Below, piece after piece: positions 21,601 to 33,050 of a stretch of DNA of 64,000 nt. The notes under the pieces were generated by a model that ran no database searches, was not told where the DNA came from, and worked only from the letters and a program-made list of their open reading frames with translations. A program made the translations under genes and the position numbers. This DNA is from Neoscytalidium dimidiatum (lineage: Eukaryota; Ascomycota; Dothideomycetes; Botryosphaeriales; Botryosphaeriaceae), in assembly GCA_037367355.1 (NCBI GenBank), contig CM074696.1, forward strand, positions 2,542,001 through 2,606,000, in the 5' to 3' direction. Positions within the stretch are counted from its first letter, which is position 1. Every line of letters begins with the position of its first letter.

Positions 21601-24600
21601 AGACGCAGAAGCTGCACCCAGAGGATGTGCGGTGGTTCGTGCAGCGCTGCAAGAGCCGCGTCATGAAGCCCGTCAACTTCATCCCGGCTCTCGATGAGGA
21701 CTTTGAGTACTTTTTCAAGAAGGACTCGCTGTGGCAGTCGGAGAACGTGGATGCCGTCGTAGGCCGCGATGCCGGCCGTGTGTGCATCTTGCAGAGCCCC
21801 GTGTCGGTGCGCTACTCGCAGCGTGCGGATGAGAGCGCGAAGGAGATTTTGGATGGCATCACTGGAGGTCTCATCGAAAGGTTCAAGCAAGCTTTCTATG
21901 CGAATGACGCCGACATTCCGTTGGCAGACGTTACCGGTGCGCCTGTTGAGCCTTCAGCAGTTGATGACAAAGTGCTGCCTGGTGTGCAGGCCACTACTGA
22001 TGGCAACAAGAAGATCTTCCAGGCAGTGGACCAGCCGCCGACGACAGTAGACTGGCTCAGCTTCATGGCCGAACGGACTAGCGGCTGGATACGGAGGCTC
22101 TTCTCTGACACTCACGTTGTTCAAGACCACGTCAGACAGCCGAACCCTTTCCGCAGGATATTGCAGCTAAGGCCTGGTGAGAAGCTGATCCTCGATCAAG
22201 CACAAGAGATCGTCACCATCGCTTCAGCCAAGACCAATCAAGTCCTCTGCAACATCTCGCTAGTATACGGCCCGCGGGTCAAGGCTTCTCTGTGGGCACC
22301 GTTCGGTGATGGCGAGCGGCCGGATGTCGATTTCAATCTGGAGTTTGCCTACATCCCTGCAAAGCACTGCAGCCTGTTCTCTGACTCCGAGGCGCATACG
22401 GAGGCTGTCAAGGCCTTTTACCGCCGTCTGTGGTTGCCCAACTCCGACATTCAAGGTAAGACGGTGCGCTCTACCTTTGATGGTCCGGAGCGCGTCATCA
22501 GTGGAGAGCTCATCCGCGACCTGGCCTTCTGCGTTCACGCTGCCCTGCCTGACCTGGAACTCAACATCCCAGACTCCGGGGACGTGCCCCTGGACTTGTC
22601 CATTGTGCTCGCCTGGGAGCCGCTCGTCGCGCCGCTGCTACTACCTGAGGTCCGCGGCGACATTCTCCGCCTGGTGCACCGCTCCAATAAGTTCGAGTAT
22701 CTCTCCTCGGCCAAGCTGAAGGTGGGTGACACCATTACAGCGTCATCTACCGTCCAATCTATCTCCATCGAGGATCCTGGCAAGTCAGTCGTGGTGCGCG
22801 CCATCATCTCACGCGACGGCGCCCCTATCGTCGCCATCACGTCCAACTTCCTTTTCAAGGGCGCCTTCACCGACTTCGACAGCACCTTCGAGCGCACTAC
22901 GCACCCGACCTTCCAGCTCCGTCTCACCACGCCCATTGACGAAGCTGTCCTTAAAGCGCAGACATGGCTCAAGCTCGACGACCCCACCACCGCCCTCACC
23001 AACCGCACCCTCACCTTCGAGCTCTCCACCGACCTTTCCCGCAAAGACAAGACCACGCTCAGCTCCCTCACCACCACCGGCACCGTCTCCGCCCAACACG
23101 CCTCCGGCGGCAGCGCGACCGCACGCATCGGCACCATCGCATACACCGCGCGCGACATCCACGGCGACCCGGTCCTCGATTACCTTACGCGCAAGGGCGC
23201 GCCGCTCGCGCCCACCGTCCCGCTCAAGCAGCCCGGCTGGCTCGACCCCGACGCGACCAAGGAGATACGTATGCCGAAGACCAACACGCGCTACGCGGCC
23301 ATCTCTCGCGACAACAACCCCATCCACGTCGCGCCCGTGTTCGCGCGCTACGCAGGGCTGCCGGGCACCATCACGCATGGCATGTATACCTCCGCCGTCG
23401 TGCGGGCCGTCGCGCAGCACCTCGCGGCCGACGGGGACGCGTCGCGCTTCCACAGCTGGAGCGCGAGTTTCGTCGGGATGGTGCTGCCCGGGGACGTGCT
23501 GCGCGTGGGCGTCGAGCACACGGCGATGGCGAGCGGGCGCATGGTGGTGCGCGTGACGGCGAGGAACGCCGAGACGGATGACGCAGTCCTCGAGGCTGAG
23601 GCGCTGGTCGAGCAACCACCGACGGCGTACGTGTTCACGGGGCAGGGCAGCCAGGGCGTCGGGATGGGGATGAAGCTGTACGAGGAGAGCGCGGTGGCGA
23701 GGCAGGTGTGGGATGATGTTGATAAGGCGTTGAGGGGGCTGTACGGTGAGTTTTCTGCTGCTTTCTTTTCTTTTTTTTCCCTTCCTTTCCTCTGTTGTCT
23801 CAGCTCATCGACTGATTACCGACAGGCTGGTCCATCCTCGACATCGTCCGCACGAATCCCAAGGAGCTGACGGTCAGCTTTGGTGGCCCGAAAGGACGCC
23901 GTATTCGCGAGAACTACCTCGCCATGACCATCGAGAAGGTCCTGCCAGACGGGCAGAGCGTCACAGAGCCGCTGCTGCGCGACCTCGCGCCCGACAGCCC
24001 GTCATATACATTCTATGAGCCGCGCGGCCTGCTGTTCTCCACGCAGTTTGCGCAACCGGCCATCTTGATGCTCGAGCTGGCGGCGTTCTTGGACATGCGC
24101 GCGAAGGGCTTGGTGCAGGAGGGTGCGCCGTATGCGGGACATTCGCTTGGCGAGTACGGCGCACTGGCGGCGTTGGGAGAGTTCTTGCCGGTTGAGACAC
24201 TTATTAAAGTTGTATTCTATCGTGGCTTGACGATGCAAGTTGCGATGGAGAGAGATGAGTTTGGCCGCACCGAGTATGGGATGGCGGCAGCAAATCCGGG
24301 GAGGGTGGGGAAATGTGAGTTTTGTTGCCAAGCTTTGTCACACATTCTGGGGGTAAATGCTAACACTGCTGCGAAAAAAACAAGGGTTCGAAGAATCGAT
24401 GCTGAAGGAAATCGTAGGCATGATCGCTTCGGCAGCCGGTTCGCTGCTCGAGATCGTCAACCTCAACGTCGAAGGCGAGCAATACGTCTGCGCCGGCAAG
24501 GTTCGTCTCCCTATCTCGCTCCCTTTCCCCAGCCTCCTTCTCCCTACTAACACTTTTCTCCCACAGCTCGAAAACCTCCACGCCCTCAGCACGCTCCTCA

Positions 24601-24992
24601 CCCATCTCTCCCGCTCCCGCGACGCACCCTCCCTTCTCCAACCCGCCAACCGCGCCGCCCTCGTCGCCCTCGTCGACAGCCACGTCCCCGCGGCCGCGCG
24701 CCTGCCGCGCCCGATCGAGCTCGAGCGCGGCGCCGCCACCATCCCGCTGCGCGGCATCGACGTGCCCTTCCACTCGTCGCACCTGCTCTTCGGCGTCGCC
24801 CCGTACCGCAACTTCCTGCGCCAGAGCATCCGCGAGGAGTACGTCGACCCGGCGAAGCTGGTCGGCAGGTACGTGCCGAACGTCACCGCGAAGCCGTTCG
24901 CCGTCGATGAGGACTATGTGAGATTAGTGCAGGGGTGCACGGGGAGTCCGGTTTTGCAGGGCTTGTTGGAGCGCGGGGTCGGTGCTGCTTGA
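18657..24992 (+). CDS. Fatty acid synthase subunit beta (cluster copy)
   Basis: Four exons, 18657-23745, 23826-24314, 24385-24500 and 24567-24992, give 2039 residues, normal for fungal FAS beta. Order: acetyl transferase with S264 (GHSQGLVVA), enoyl reductase with a flavin-site histidine pair near 725 (GGRGGGHHSYEDFHEP), dehydratase including a MaoC-like hot-dog motif near 1548 (SRDNNPIHVAP, THGMYTSA), and malonyl/palmitoyl transferase from about 1660 (VFTGQGSQG) with S1803 (GHSLGEYGA). The last domain both loads malonyl and releases the chain as CoA thioester, the form a citrate synthase can use. Together with FAS alpha all catalytic sites of a type I fungal FAS are present, so the pair looks functional and is probably devoted to the cluster product rather than membrane lipids. 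Confidence 0.95.
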
Positions 24993-26348
24993 AGGGGTTT
25001 GGTGAATGGATTGTTTTTTTTTTCTACTGTTTCCTTTTGGGTATGTGTGGTTCCCAGGCGGTTTGGGTGGCGTTGGTAGATAGATGTAATGGTGATGTGT
25101 TTTATTTCACGTGTATATGAATTTTTTTTCCCCCCCATTTATCCAAAAGATTACTTGTCTTTGAATTTCTGCAGTGGTTAGCGGAGCTATTTTTACCTCT
25201 AGAGTAAGAAAATGAAGCTACCAACTATATCAAGAGATGACTCAGTCTATCTTCGTGCTTGCCAGGAATCTATATTCGTTCTGATAAAATTCAGCGTCTA
25301 ATAAGTAGTGATTTGGCATTGAAATCTTGCCACATAACCCACTCGCAATGTCGCTGGAAGGACTAGTCCCGTAGCACGCAATAATTCTTCCTAAAATTCG
25401 AGATGCAAGCAATATCCCGTGGTCTCTTATGCGAGCCAGAAGCCAATCAAAGTGCTCGAAATTAAGTGCAAAGATACCCGCGTTTCAAGAATTCCGTTTG
25501 CGAATGTCGTAATCTTAATCATCTCATTCGATCGGCAAGCCATCTCCATTACTCTAATCTCCAAGAAGTCTGAATAATACAGACCTAAAGACAGGCCAAA
25601 TAATTAGCACTCTTCTGTAGCACACATAGGTCTAAGTATACAAGGAGCAGCACTTCCATGCGTGAGTCTATAGAGTTGTCGCAAGGTGGGGCAGTGCAGT
25701 GTAACGTTTTGCATGCATCCGACCGTAATGCGTGGTCGTTCTACTACTTGACTTGGGCACTTAATGGCCAGGAACGGGGACAGGTCTGCGGGCCGAGTAG
25801 AACTTTGAACATCTGGCCCATATGTTCTGCAACACTTCTCCAATGAATTTTTTTTTTCTGTGGTAGATGTATATATCTTTCTCACCACATAGCTATTCAA
25901 GCCATCTTTCCCTCGGGATCGCCAACATCATATGCTCTTCTTTCTTCTTCCCGAGATGATCAAATCTACCTTACTTACTCGTCTCTGGTGGAAAAGTAAG
26001 TGGTCATGAGGTATGTATTTTCCGGACCGAAGTGACTGCCCTCGACTCCGCCAGGTCGGCTTCGGTCCTCGGCCGCCGAACGGGCTACTTTGAGTTGAGA
26101 CCTCGGGATGCATGGCCCGACGCAAAGTTCGGGACCGATGCATGGCAGCAGCGCTGCCTGATCACTGAGAGCCGTCAGTCCGGCAGTCGACTGTAATGAA
26201 GTGCTTACTATCCGTTATGTTCTTGGAAGCTCACTACGACTCCGAAAATCCCGCGCGTGAACCAAAGGTCCGCACTTTAAAGTCTACAAGCCTGCGTGAA
26301 GGGTAACGGGCCTCACCGTATCGTTCATTCTCCGAATCCGAACAACTG
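24993..26348. other. Gap with promoter of the AflR-like regulator
   Basis: No supported gene. T/C runs follow the FAS beta stop. The last 350 bases form the upstream region of the regulator and contain the cluster motif at 26069-26079. Confidence 0.6.
26069..26079 (-). promoter_or_regulatory. TCGG-N3-CCGA motif (AflR-like regulator)
   Basis: Plus strand TCGGCCGCCGA, minus strand TCGGCGGCCGA. It lies about 270 bases upstream of the regulator's ATG, which would allow autoregulation. Confidence 0.7.
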
Positions 26349-27449
26349 ATGAATCTCTCATTCAGCATGGTCAAAGAGAAGAAGAGAGCCGCCCCACGCC
26401 TAAGAGCATCCTGTGACCGGTGTCATAACGCAAAAGTAAAGTGCATCTACGAAGAAGACCATCCGGATTGCGTTCGGTGCAAGAGACGACTTTCCATTTG
26501 CACTCGGAGCAACTCCCTGCCGGTGGGACGCATGCCGAAAACAAAGACAACCACGACGGAGTCGTATCCGAGCCCAGAGCAATCCCAATCCCCTGCTTCG
26601 CCCCCCGAGGCTCAACACGCGGCGGGTACACCTGCCGCCAGCCAATCTCGGAAGAACTCCTCGGCCGCCAGCTCAGTGGGCCGCACGGGCGACTTGATGC
26701 CGCCGTATCAGGAGACCATACTCGATTTCTCGCAGCCGGCCTACAGCATCCCTGAATTCGAGCCGCCGCCCTTTCTCGCCGACGACGTGGCGTGGTTCGA
26801 GACCGTCCCGCCGTACGCCGACTCCCCGGTACCCGTGCTCCACAGCGCTTCGCCCTCGTCGCCGGCCTCAATCGAAACGGCGCGGCCGGGCGACAGGAGA
26901 GACAGCTTCGTGGAGGTCGACGGACGCCACTGCGTCTTCCAGCCCGCCTGCACGTGCTTCGACGTGCTCAGCCGCACGCTGCGCGACCTGCAGCAGAGCC
27001 CCGTCGAGGGCAAGACGCTGGACCACGTGCTGCGGCTCAACCGCGCGCTGATGAAGGTGGTCCGCAGCGTGATCGGATGCTGTGGCGGCGCGGCGCACGC
27101 GGCGTCGCTCGACGCCACCGTCTACTTCTGCCTCAACAAGCTCATCGCCACGTACCACGAGGCCCTTTACATGCCCTGCGACTCGTCCGTCCGGTTCGGG
27201 TCGTACACCGTCACTAAGGAGGATCGGATGGCGCTCAAGTGCCAGATCATCCTGCTCGACATTAGGAAGATCATGACGATTCTGGAGGAGTTGCAGGGAA
27301 AGATTCGGATAAGGGAAGAGGATACGGTGGAGGCAGATGGGGATGTGGTAAAGAGCTACTACCGACGAGAACGGCAGCTCTTGCATTATTTCACGCAGAA
27401 TGAGGCGGAGCGTGTTGCGAAACAGATACAATTACTATGGGGAGGGTGA
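26349..27449 (+). CDS. AflR-like Zn2Cys6 transcription factor
   Basis: Intronless frame of 366 residues (360 if the second ATG at 26367 is used). The zinc cluster has six cysteines at 22, 25, 32, 41, 44 and 51 (CDRCHNAKVKC ... CVRC ... C), followed by a basic stretch (GRMPKTK). After a Ser/Pro-rich linker, the C-terminal half (about 195-360) reads CVFQPACTCFDVLSRTL and CLNKLIATYHEAL, like the C-terminal regulatory domain of AflR-type proteins. AflR binds TCG-N5-CGA, and exactly that site type recurs in the promoters around it, including its own. It is therefore the best candidate for the pathway-specific activator, acting in the nucleus. The binding assignment is inference. Confidence 0.85.
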   Translation: MNLSFSMVKEKKRAAPRLRASCDRCHNAKVKCIYEEDHPDCVRCKRRLSICTRSNSLPVGRMPKTKTTTTESYPSPEQSQSPASPPEAQHAAGTPAASQSRKNSSAASSVGRTGDLMPPYQETILDFSQPAYSIPEFEPPPFLADDVAWFETVPPYADSPVPVLHSASPSSPASIETARPGDRRDSFVEVDGRHCVFQPACTCFDVLSRTLRDLQQSPVEGKTLDHVLRLNRALMKVVRSVIGCCGGAAHAASLDATVYFCLNKLIATYHEALYMPCDSSVRFGSYTVTKEDRMALKCQIILLDIRKIMTILEELQGKIRIREEDTVEADGDVVKSYYRRERQLLHYFTQNEAERVAKQIQLLWGG

Positions 27450-28095
27450 AGAAAATTGCATCTTGAAATTTATCTGATAAATGTATTGCTTCTCTGAAAT
27501 TTTAAACTCCATGAGCGTCTAGTTTTCACATTATGGTTCGTTCTTCCTGTTTTCAACCTGGCAGCCGCGCTGGCCCCAGATCCTCGATAGTAATGAACAC
27601 CTCCATGGCGACGTGTTTACAAATTTGCTTTTTTTTTTTTTTCCAAACAGTAATTTAGATAGTTCACGATTGCTCTGCAAATCATCTTAGAGGAACATAA
27701 TCATTATCTGTGTTGTGCCTTCCCGAAAAGCATGTGAGGTGTCATGTTCGGGCTTCGGCGGCCGAAGGCCGCGAGAGGTGCAGTTTGCGGTGTTGCTGGC
27801 CGACGATCGAGTGGGACCCCAACTGATAGTGACCCTGCAACTAATCCTGGCATTATTGGCCGTGTTTGAATTCGCGGCCTCGCTTCTCCGGCCTTTCTCA
27901 GACACACTGCAGGCATCGCGCTCGCCCTCGGGTTTTGATTTATCAGCGAAATTGCTGTTTCCACCGCTCCTGAGCTGGTGTCGGCCCCCAGAAAAGAATT
28001 AGCCAAGCCAGCCACTGATTCGCTTCCCATCTACTGAACTGCTAAATCCCGCGGCCTTGGACTTCAGTTTCCAGTGACGACAACTCGCTGCCAAG
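27450..28095. promoter_or_regulatory. MFS exporter 1 upstream region
   Basis: This region holds the 3' end of the regulator, a T run near 27630 and one perfect extended motif at 27755-27765, about 330 bases before the exporter ATG. No gene is seen. Confidence 0.55.
27755..27765 (+). promoter_or_regulatory. TCGG-N3-CCGA motif (MFS exporter 1)
   Basis: Sequence TCGGCGGCCGA, extended to the longer inverted repeat TTCGGCGGCCGAA by one base on each side. Confidence 0.75.
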
Positions 28096-29806
28096 ATGTC
28101 GGACCGGAATCCCACCTCTGCAAACAAGGATCTGGAGAAGAGTGATGCGACGCCCGCTCCGTCGTCAGACTCTAAGTCTGAACTCGGAGGTGATAGCAAT
28201 GACGATGGACCCCTTGTGACATGGGACGGCCCGAACGATCCTCACAACCCTCAGAACTTCTCATTCACCCGCAAGATATTCATCACATCTATCTGGGTGG
28301 CTGGCAACCTGGCGACATGTTTCGCGAGCAGTATCTACAGCAGTGGATCGACGATTATGAAGGAGAAGTTCCACACCAGCACCATTGTGACGACACTTGG
28401 CATCAGTCTCTTCATCGTGGTAAGTTCTGCCCCTACCAGCTCCTTGGAATGATATTCTCTTAACAACATCTCGGACCGCGTAGGGCTACACCGTCGGTCC
28501 GCCGTGCTGGGGTCCCCTCTCGGAGCGCTTCGGCCGCAAGTGGCCGTCGACTTTCGGCATGCTTCTGTTCACCATTTTCTGCATCCCCGTCGCGCTGGCT
28601 CAGAACATCCAGACGGCGCTGGTTGGGCGATTCCTGAGCGGCGTCTTCGGCGCGGCGCCGCTGGCCATCGTCGGCGGCGGCTTGGTTGACATCTGGAATC
28701 CGGTGCAGCGCGGTGTTGCTCTGGCAGCTTGCATCAGCACCATCTTCGGCGGCCCCATCATCGCGCCTGTCATGGGCAACTTCGTCGCCGCCAGCTACCT
28801 TGGCTGGCGCTGGAACCATTGGTTGATGGGCATCTTCGGCCTCGCAGTAACCGTGCTCTACGCCGTTGCGCTGCCCGAGACGCACGCACCGACGTTGCTC
28901 AGGCAGAAGGCGGCCCGCGTCAGGAAAGAGACGGGAAATCCAAAGGCGCACTCGCAGTTCGATAACCCGGCTACGGGTGTCAAGGCCATCGTGCAGATCT
29001 ACCTGTTGCGGTCATTCAGTACGTTTGAAAACATCAGCATCACCACTTCCCCTCTCCGCTCTTCCTCATCTTCCTCCTCCACGCCCACCACTACTCTGTA
29101 ATTCCACCCCACTGACCACGGAAAACTCTCGCTAGAAATGCTCTTCACCGAGCCCATCCTCCTCCTCATCACAATCTACCAAGCCTTCATCTACGGCATC
29201 CTCTACCTCATCTTCGTCGCCTACCCGATCGCCTTCCGCGAGGTGCGGCACTGGGCGCTGGGCGTCAGCGGGCTCGCCTACCTGGGCATGTCGGTCGGGG
29301 TGCTGCTGGGCGCGGCCGCCATCATCGCGCACACGCGCACGCGCTTCGCGGCCAAAGTGCAGCAGCGCAGCGCCGAGGCGGGCCGCCTGATCGTCATCCC
29401 GGAGAACCGGCTGTCGCTCATGTTCGCCGGCGGCTGCCTGATCCCCGTCGGCCTGTTCATCTTCGGCTGGACGTCGCGCCCGGACATCCACTGGGCCGGC
29501 CAGATCGTCGGCAGCGTGCCCGTGGCCATGGGCATGTACATGGTGTTCGTGCAGTGCTTCAACTACATCATCGACGTCTACATGAGCACCGCCAACTCCG
29601 CCATCGGCGCCAACACCTTCGTGCGCAGCTTCTTCGGCGCCGGCTTCCCGCTGTTCGGCCCCGCTATGTATCATCGCTTGGGCGTCGACTGGGCGAGCAG
29701 CTTGCTGGCCTTCATCGCCATTGCCATGATCCCGATTCCGGTGCTGTTCTATAAGTTTGGTCATCGCATTCGTCTGATGTCGAAGACGGCAGAGAACAAG
29801 AACTGA
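28096..29806 (+). CDS. MFS transporter, DHA1 drug:H+ antiporter type
   Basis: Three exons, 28096-28419, 28484-29018 and 29136-29806, give 509 residues. The N-terminus carries a charged tail ending in WDGPNDPHNPQNF, typical of the Tpo1/polyamine-type fungal DHA1 group. Then come about 12 hydrophobic segments, the A-loop motif GPLSERFGRKWP between helices 2 and 3 and RSFKMLFTEPI at the start of the central loop. Such proteins sit in the plasma membrane and export small molecules. The adjacent AflR-like gene and the upstream cluster motif suggest export of the pathway product or self-protection. Confidence 0.9.
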
Positions 29807-30925
29807 ACAGTGATGCATATGAAAATTGTAAACCGGATTAGATGTTTTGAAGGGCATGGAGAGAGACTACCTAGGGGTTGAAGCTATTGTTTTTGAGAAG
29901 TTAGTGCCCGACGCTGACGTCGAGGAAGGCGTTCAGTGCAGAAGCAAAGGAGTGTCATAAAACCAGAAGAAGTAATACACATATCAAAAGCACCCAATAC
30001 ATGTCTGAGTACTCCAATGCCACTACTAGTGGACTAGAACTTCTTAGAAGATTCAGCAGAGGTTCATAATCAATCATAAATAGCAGGTCCAGTAGTCAAC
30101 CTCACGAGGGTTCATAGCCATAAGCAGTTCTCAGTGTTGCACTTTGAGGTTATATCTTATGCCTTCTTGCCTAACCAGTCGGATAAGTAATCTACTGCTG
30201 TAGGTGAGTGCCTAAGTTCTCACCTATTGCAGTGTACCGGCCTGATAAGGGTAAAGAAGTGAGTGTGGACGTTTGGTCGGGAAAATAATGACGGGTCTTG
30301 CGACCACGTCTTCATGAACAGGTAAGGGACTAGATCAGAAGAGGGGAGATAATAAAAAAAGAAAGAAACACATGGCAAGCGAATCATATCTTCAAAGCTG
30401 CTTGTCTTATTGTTGAGACTTATAGGTCATATATGATGTAGAGTGCGACAATACAGTCAACGCATAATAATTGATGACCTAAAGGATGGTAGGGAATGCC
30501 GGTTCTTGTCAGGTGCTGTCTACGTGACAATATGAAAACACCAGAAACCCATGATTACCATCGTCATGTCACCTTGCACAGCGTCCTCTCACAAAGCGAG
30601 CAGTCAGTGAGCGCTACAATAGTCGGCCAGCGTTGCCAGGCATGGTCGGTTAGCCATCACCTCTGTTTGAAGTCTCTGTGAATAAACGCATTTCAAGATA
30701 GTTAGGCCCTGACTAATGAGAGTTGTAAGACAGCTTCGCTTCACGCTTTGGGCCGCATAATGTTGCTAATCGGTGAATTGGAATAGGAACATTTGTTTCT
30801 TCTCATGGTATATTGAATCTCTATATAGATAAGAAAAGAATAACGGCTGAAGCGATTTTGCGATGCTAGGAGAGCAGACACGTTGACCGAGTCCTAGGAC
30901 TGTAAAGATCAAATGGTGGCTGTTA
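29807..30925. other. Gap between convergent exporter and decarboxylase genes
   Basis: AT-richer than the genes around it, with no supported frame. It holds the 3' ends of both neighbours. Confidence 0.6.
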
Positions 30926-32855
30926 TCATGCCATGGCATTGCCGACAGGTGCACTCAGCAACTCGCCGAGCTTGGCGATGGCTGTATCGTCAGCCTTGTC
31001 CAGGCTCAGAACAAGCCTCTCTATCTGCTGCATACGTTCAGCATCGATGACCGAGGTAGCCAGCTTGCGCCACTTGGTGCGGATGTCTTCGTTGGTAATC
31101 GGAGGGTCATAGCCCTTGGGATAGGGTGTCCAATCTTCCACAGCGAAACCGTCGTCGAACTCGATGTGCACGCGGCAGCCGGTCACACGATTGGGCTTGT
31201 CGAACTCAGGGTCGTGGAAGCACTCAGTCTTGTGGATGAGTTCCCAGACGAGATCGTCGTCAAGTTTTGCCGGGCGGAACTGCTCGAGGAGGACCTGGCG
31301 GTCGGTGAGTTGCACGGCGCCGATGTACTAGAATGAGATGTCAGTGTTGTTTCTTTCAAGTTCAGATGGCGTGGGGCGCCAGTGTACCGCTGCGTTCATT
31401 TGAGCACCAGTCTCGGTCAGTGGACGTGACTCGGGCACCCAGCCGTCATGTGCGTAAATTGGATGGCTCAAATATGTTTTGATCTTGCGAATGCGATGCA
31501 GCTTGTCGAGAGCGAAACGGTCGGGATATTGGTTCTGCAGCTTCTCGATGACTTCGACTTGGCCGTGGCATCCGCCAACGCAGGCGTGCAGCTTGATGCG
31601 GATCAACTCGGTGTGCCAGGTCTCACCTAACTCGGCGGCAACCTTTGGCAGATCGTTAGTTGTTGGCACGGGCGGTTGGGTTGAGAGTTACGACGTACTT
31701 CGTGTACGCGCCACTGCGGGTCACGACCGTTGCCGGCGCTGAACATTGCCAGGAAACCGCCATAAGGACGCTCGAAGACCTTGCGCATACCCTCATAGCC
31801 ACCACGGGCCAATAGAGCACCGAAGAGGCCATTACGAGCGGCAAAGGCATGCTGGACGCGCTTGATCATGCCTTCATACTGAGCAACCATCAAACCGCCG
31901 GCCTGAGTGCAGGCGATACCGATGGCGCTCTCGGTCTCGCGCACGCCCAGGCCAAACAGGCGAGAGGCCGCGGCAGCAGCGGCGGGGCAGCCTGATTATT
32001 GTTAGGGCTGAAAATGACAAAAGCTCCGGGTGATGGTAGCTGTACATACCAAAGACTGGGCCGGAGTGCCATCCGCGCGTCAGCATGTCCGGACCGTACA
32101 AGGCCAGGCCAGCACGCGGGCCGGTCTCGAAGCCGGCAATGGCGGCCACGAGCAGATCGCGGCCGGAGACGCTCTGGCCTCCTGCTTTGACGGCCTCGGC
32201 GCCGGCCAGGATGGCAGGGATCACAACGCTGGCCGAGTGGAGCGGGCCGCCGCTATGGTAGTCGTCGAGCTCAGTAGCCTGGATGAAGGCGCCGTTGAGG
32301 ATGGCGGCAGCGAGCGGGCCGTAGCGCTGGGCAGGGGTGCATGTTAGTCATGAATCATGGGAGGCACCCGGGAGGGAGCATTGGAGGCTGAGCGAAGGTA
32401 AGAGTATGGGTGAGAGAGTGGGCAAGAAGGTTGCTGGCCAAGATCAGGACAAGTGGATGAGTTTGCAGGAGGGTGGGGGATGAAGACCAGAGAATGAACG
32501 GGTGAGAGATTGAGGACGGCATGGGGGATAAGGTTGAGGCTGCGAAGTGTGGGGGGAGGTGTTTGGGGAGGGCGAATGAGAGATGATGCAGTGTATGCAG
32601 TGTACTGTGTACCTTGTCAGTGCCGATAACGCTGCACGGGCCGGCGGGCTCGTAGGCGCTGACGGCGTGGAGCAGCGTCTCGGACCACGGCACGCGGGCG
32701 CCGACAAGGCCACAGCCGATGCCGTCGAGCACCAGGTGCTTTGCCCGCTCCAACACCCGCTCCGGGACCTCTTCCGCCCGCAGCCCTGCGACCCACTGCG
32801 CCAGCTTCTCCGTCGTGCCGTCGCCCTCGACCTCGGTGTCCAGCTGGTGCTTCAT
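30926..32855 (-). CDS. cis-Aconitate decarboxylase-type (PrpD family) enzyme
   Basis: Five exons, complement of 32613-32855, 32326-32050, 31991-31699, 31642-31388 and 31327-30926, give 489 residues, about the length of Aspergillus terreus CadA. The conserved segment TELDDYHSGGPLHSAS (about 99-114, with D102/D103, H105, H111) matches the active-site region of cis-aconitate decarboxylases (fungal CadA, animal ACOD1), as do IACTQAGGLM, VQHAFAARNGL and GGFLAMF. In the pathway it would decarboxylate alkylaconitate to an alkylitaconate. The first intron (32327-32612) is 286 nt, far longer than the others. It is head-to-head with the lactonase across 195 bases that carry a perfect cluster motif. PrpD dehydratase activity is the alternative, but motifs favour the decarboxylase. 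Confidence 0.9.
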
Positions 32856-32944
32856 TGGGTCTGTTCCTTCTGTGGCTTCTGGCCTCTACCTCTTCTCCAG
32901 TCTCAGCCCTCCCGCCCGTGCTCTTAAGCACTCCGCTATCGCGT

Positions 32945-32955
32945 GTCGGCCGCCG
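32945..32955 (-). promoter_or_regulatory. TCGG-N3-CCGA motif (decarboxylase/lactonase)
   Basis: Plus strand TCGGCCGCCGA, almost exactly midway (about 90-95 bases from each ATG) in the 195-base divergent promoter. Confidence 0.75.
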
Positions 32956-33050
32956 AGCCGCTGCGACAGCCTGCTCAAAGATGCCGCCTCGCCGCGCCGC
33001 CTCCGCCGGCAGGCCGCTCCGTGCCCTGTCGCCGTCGAACAGCCCTCACG

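Noticed and set aside
20613..21787. Long minus-strand frames opposite FAS beta
   Set aside because: They are antisense shadows with no motifs, produced by third-position GC bias of the FAS beta gene.
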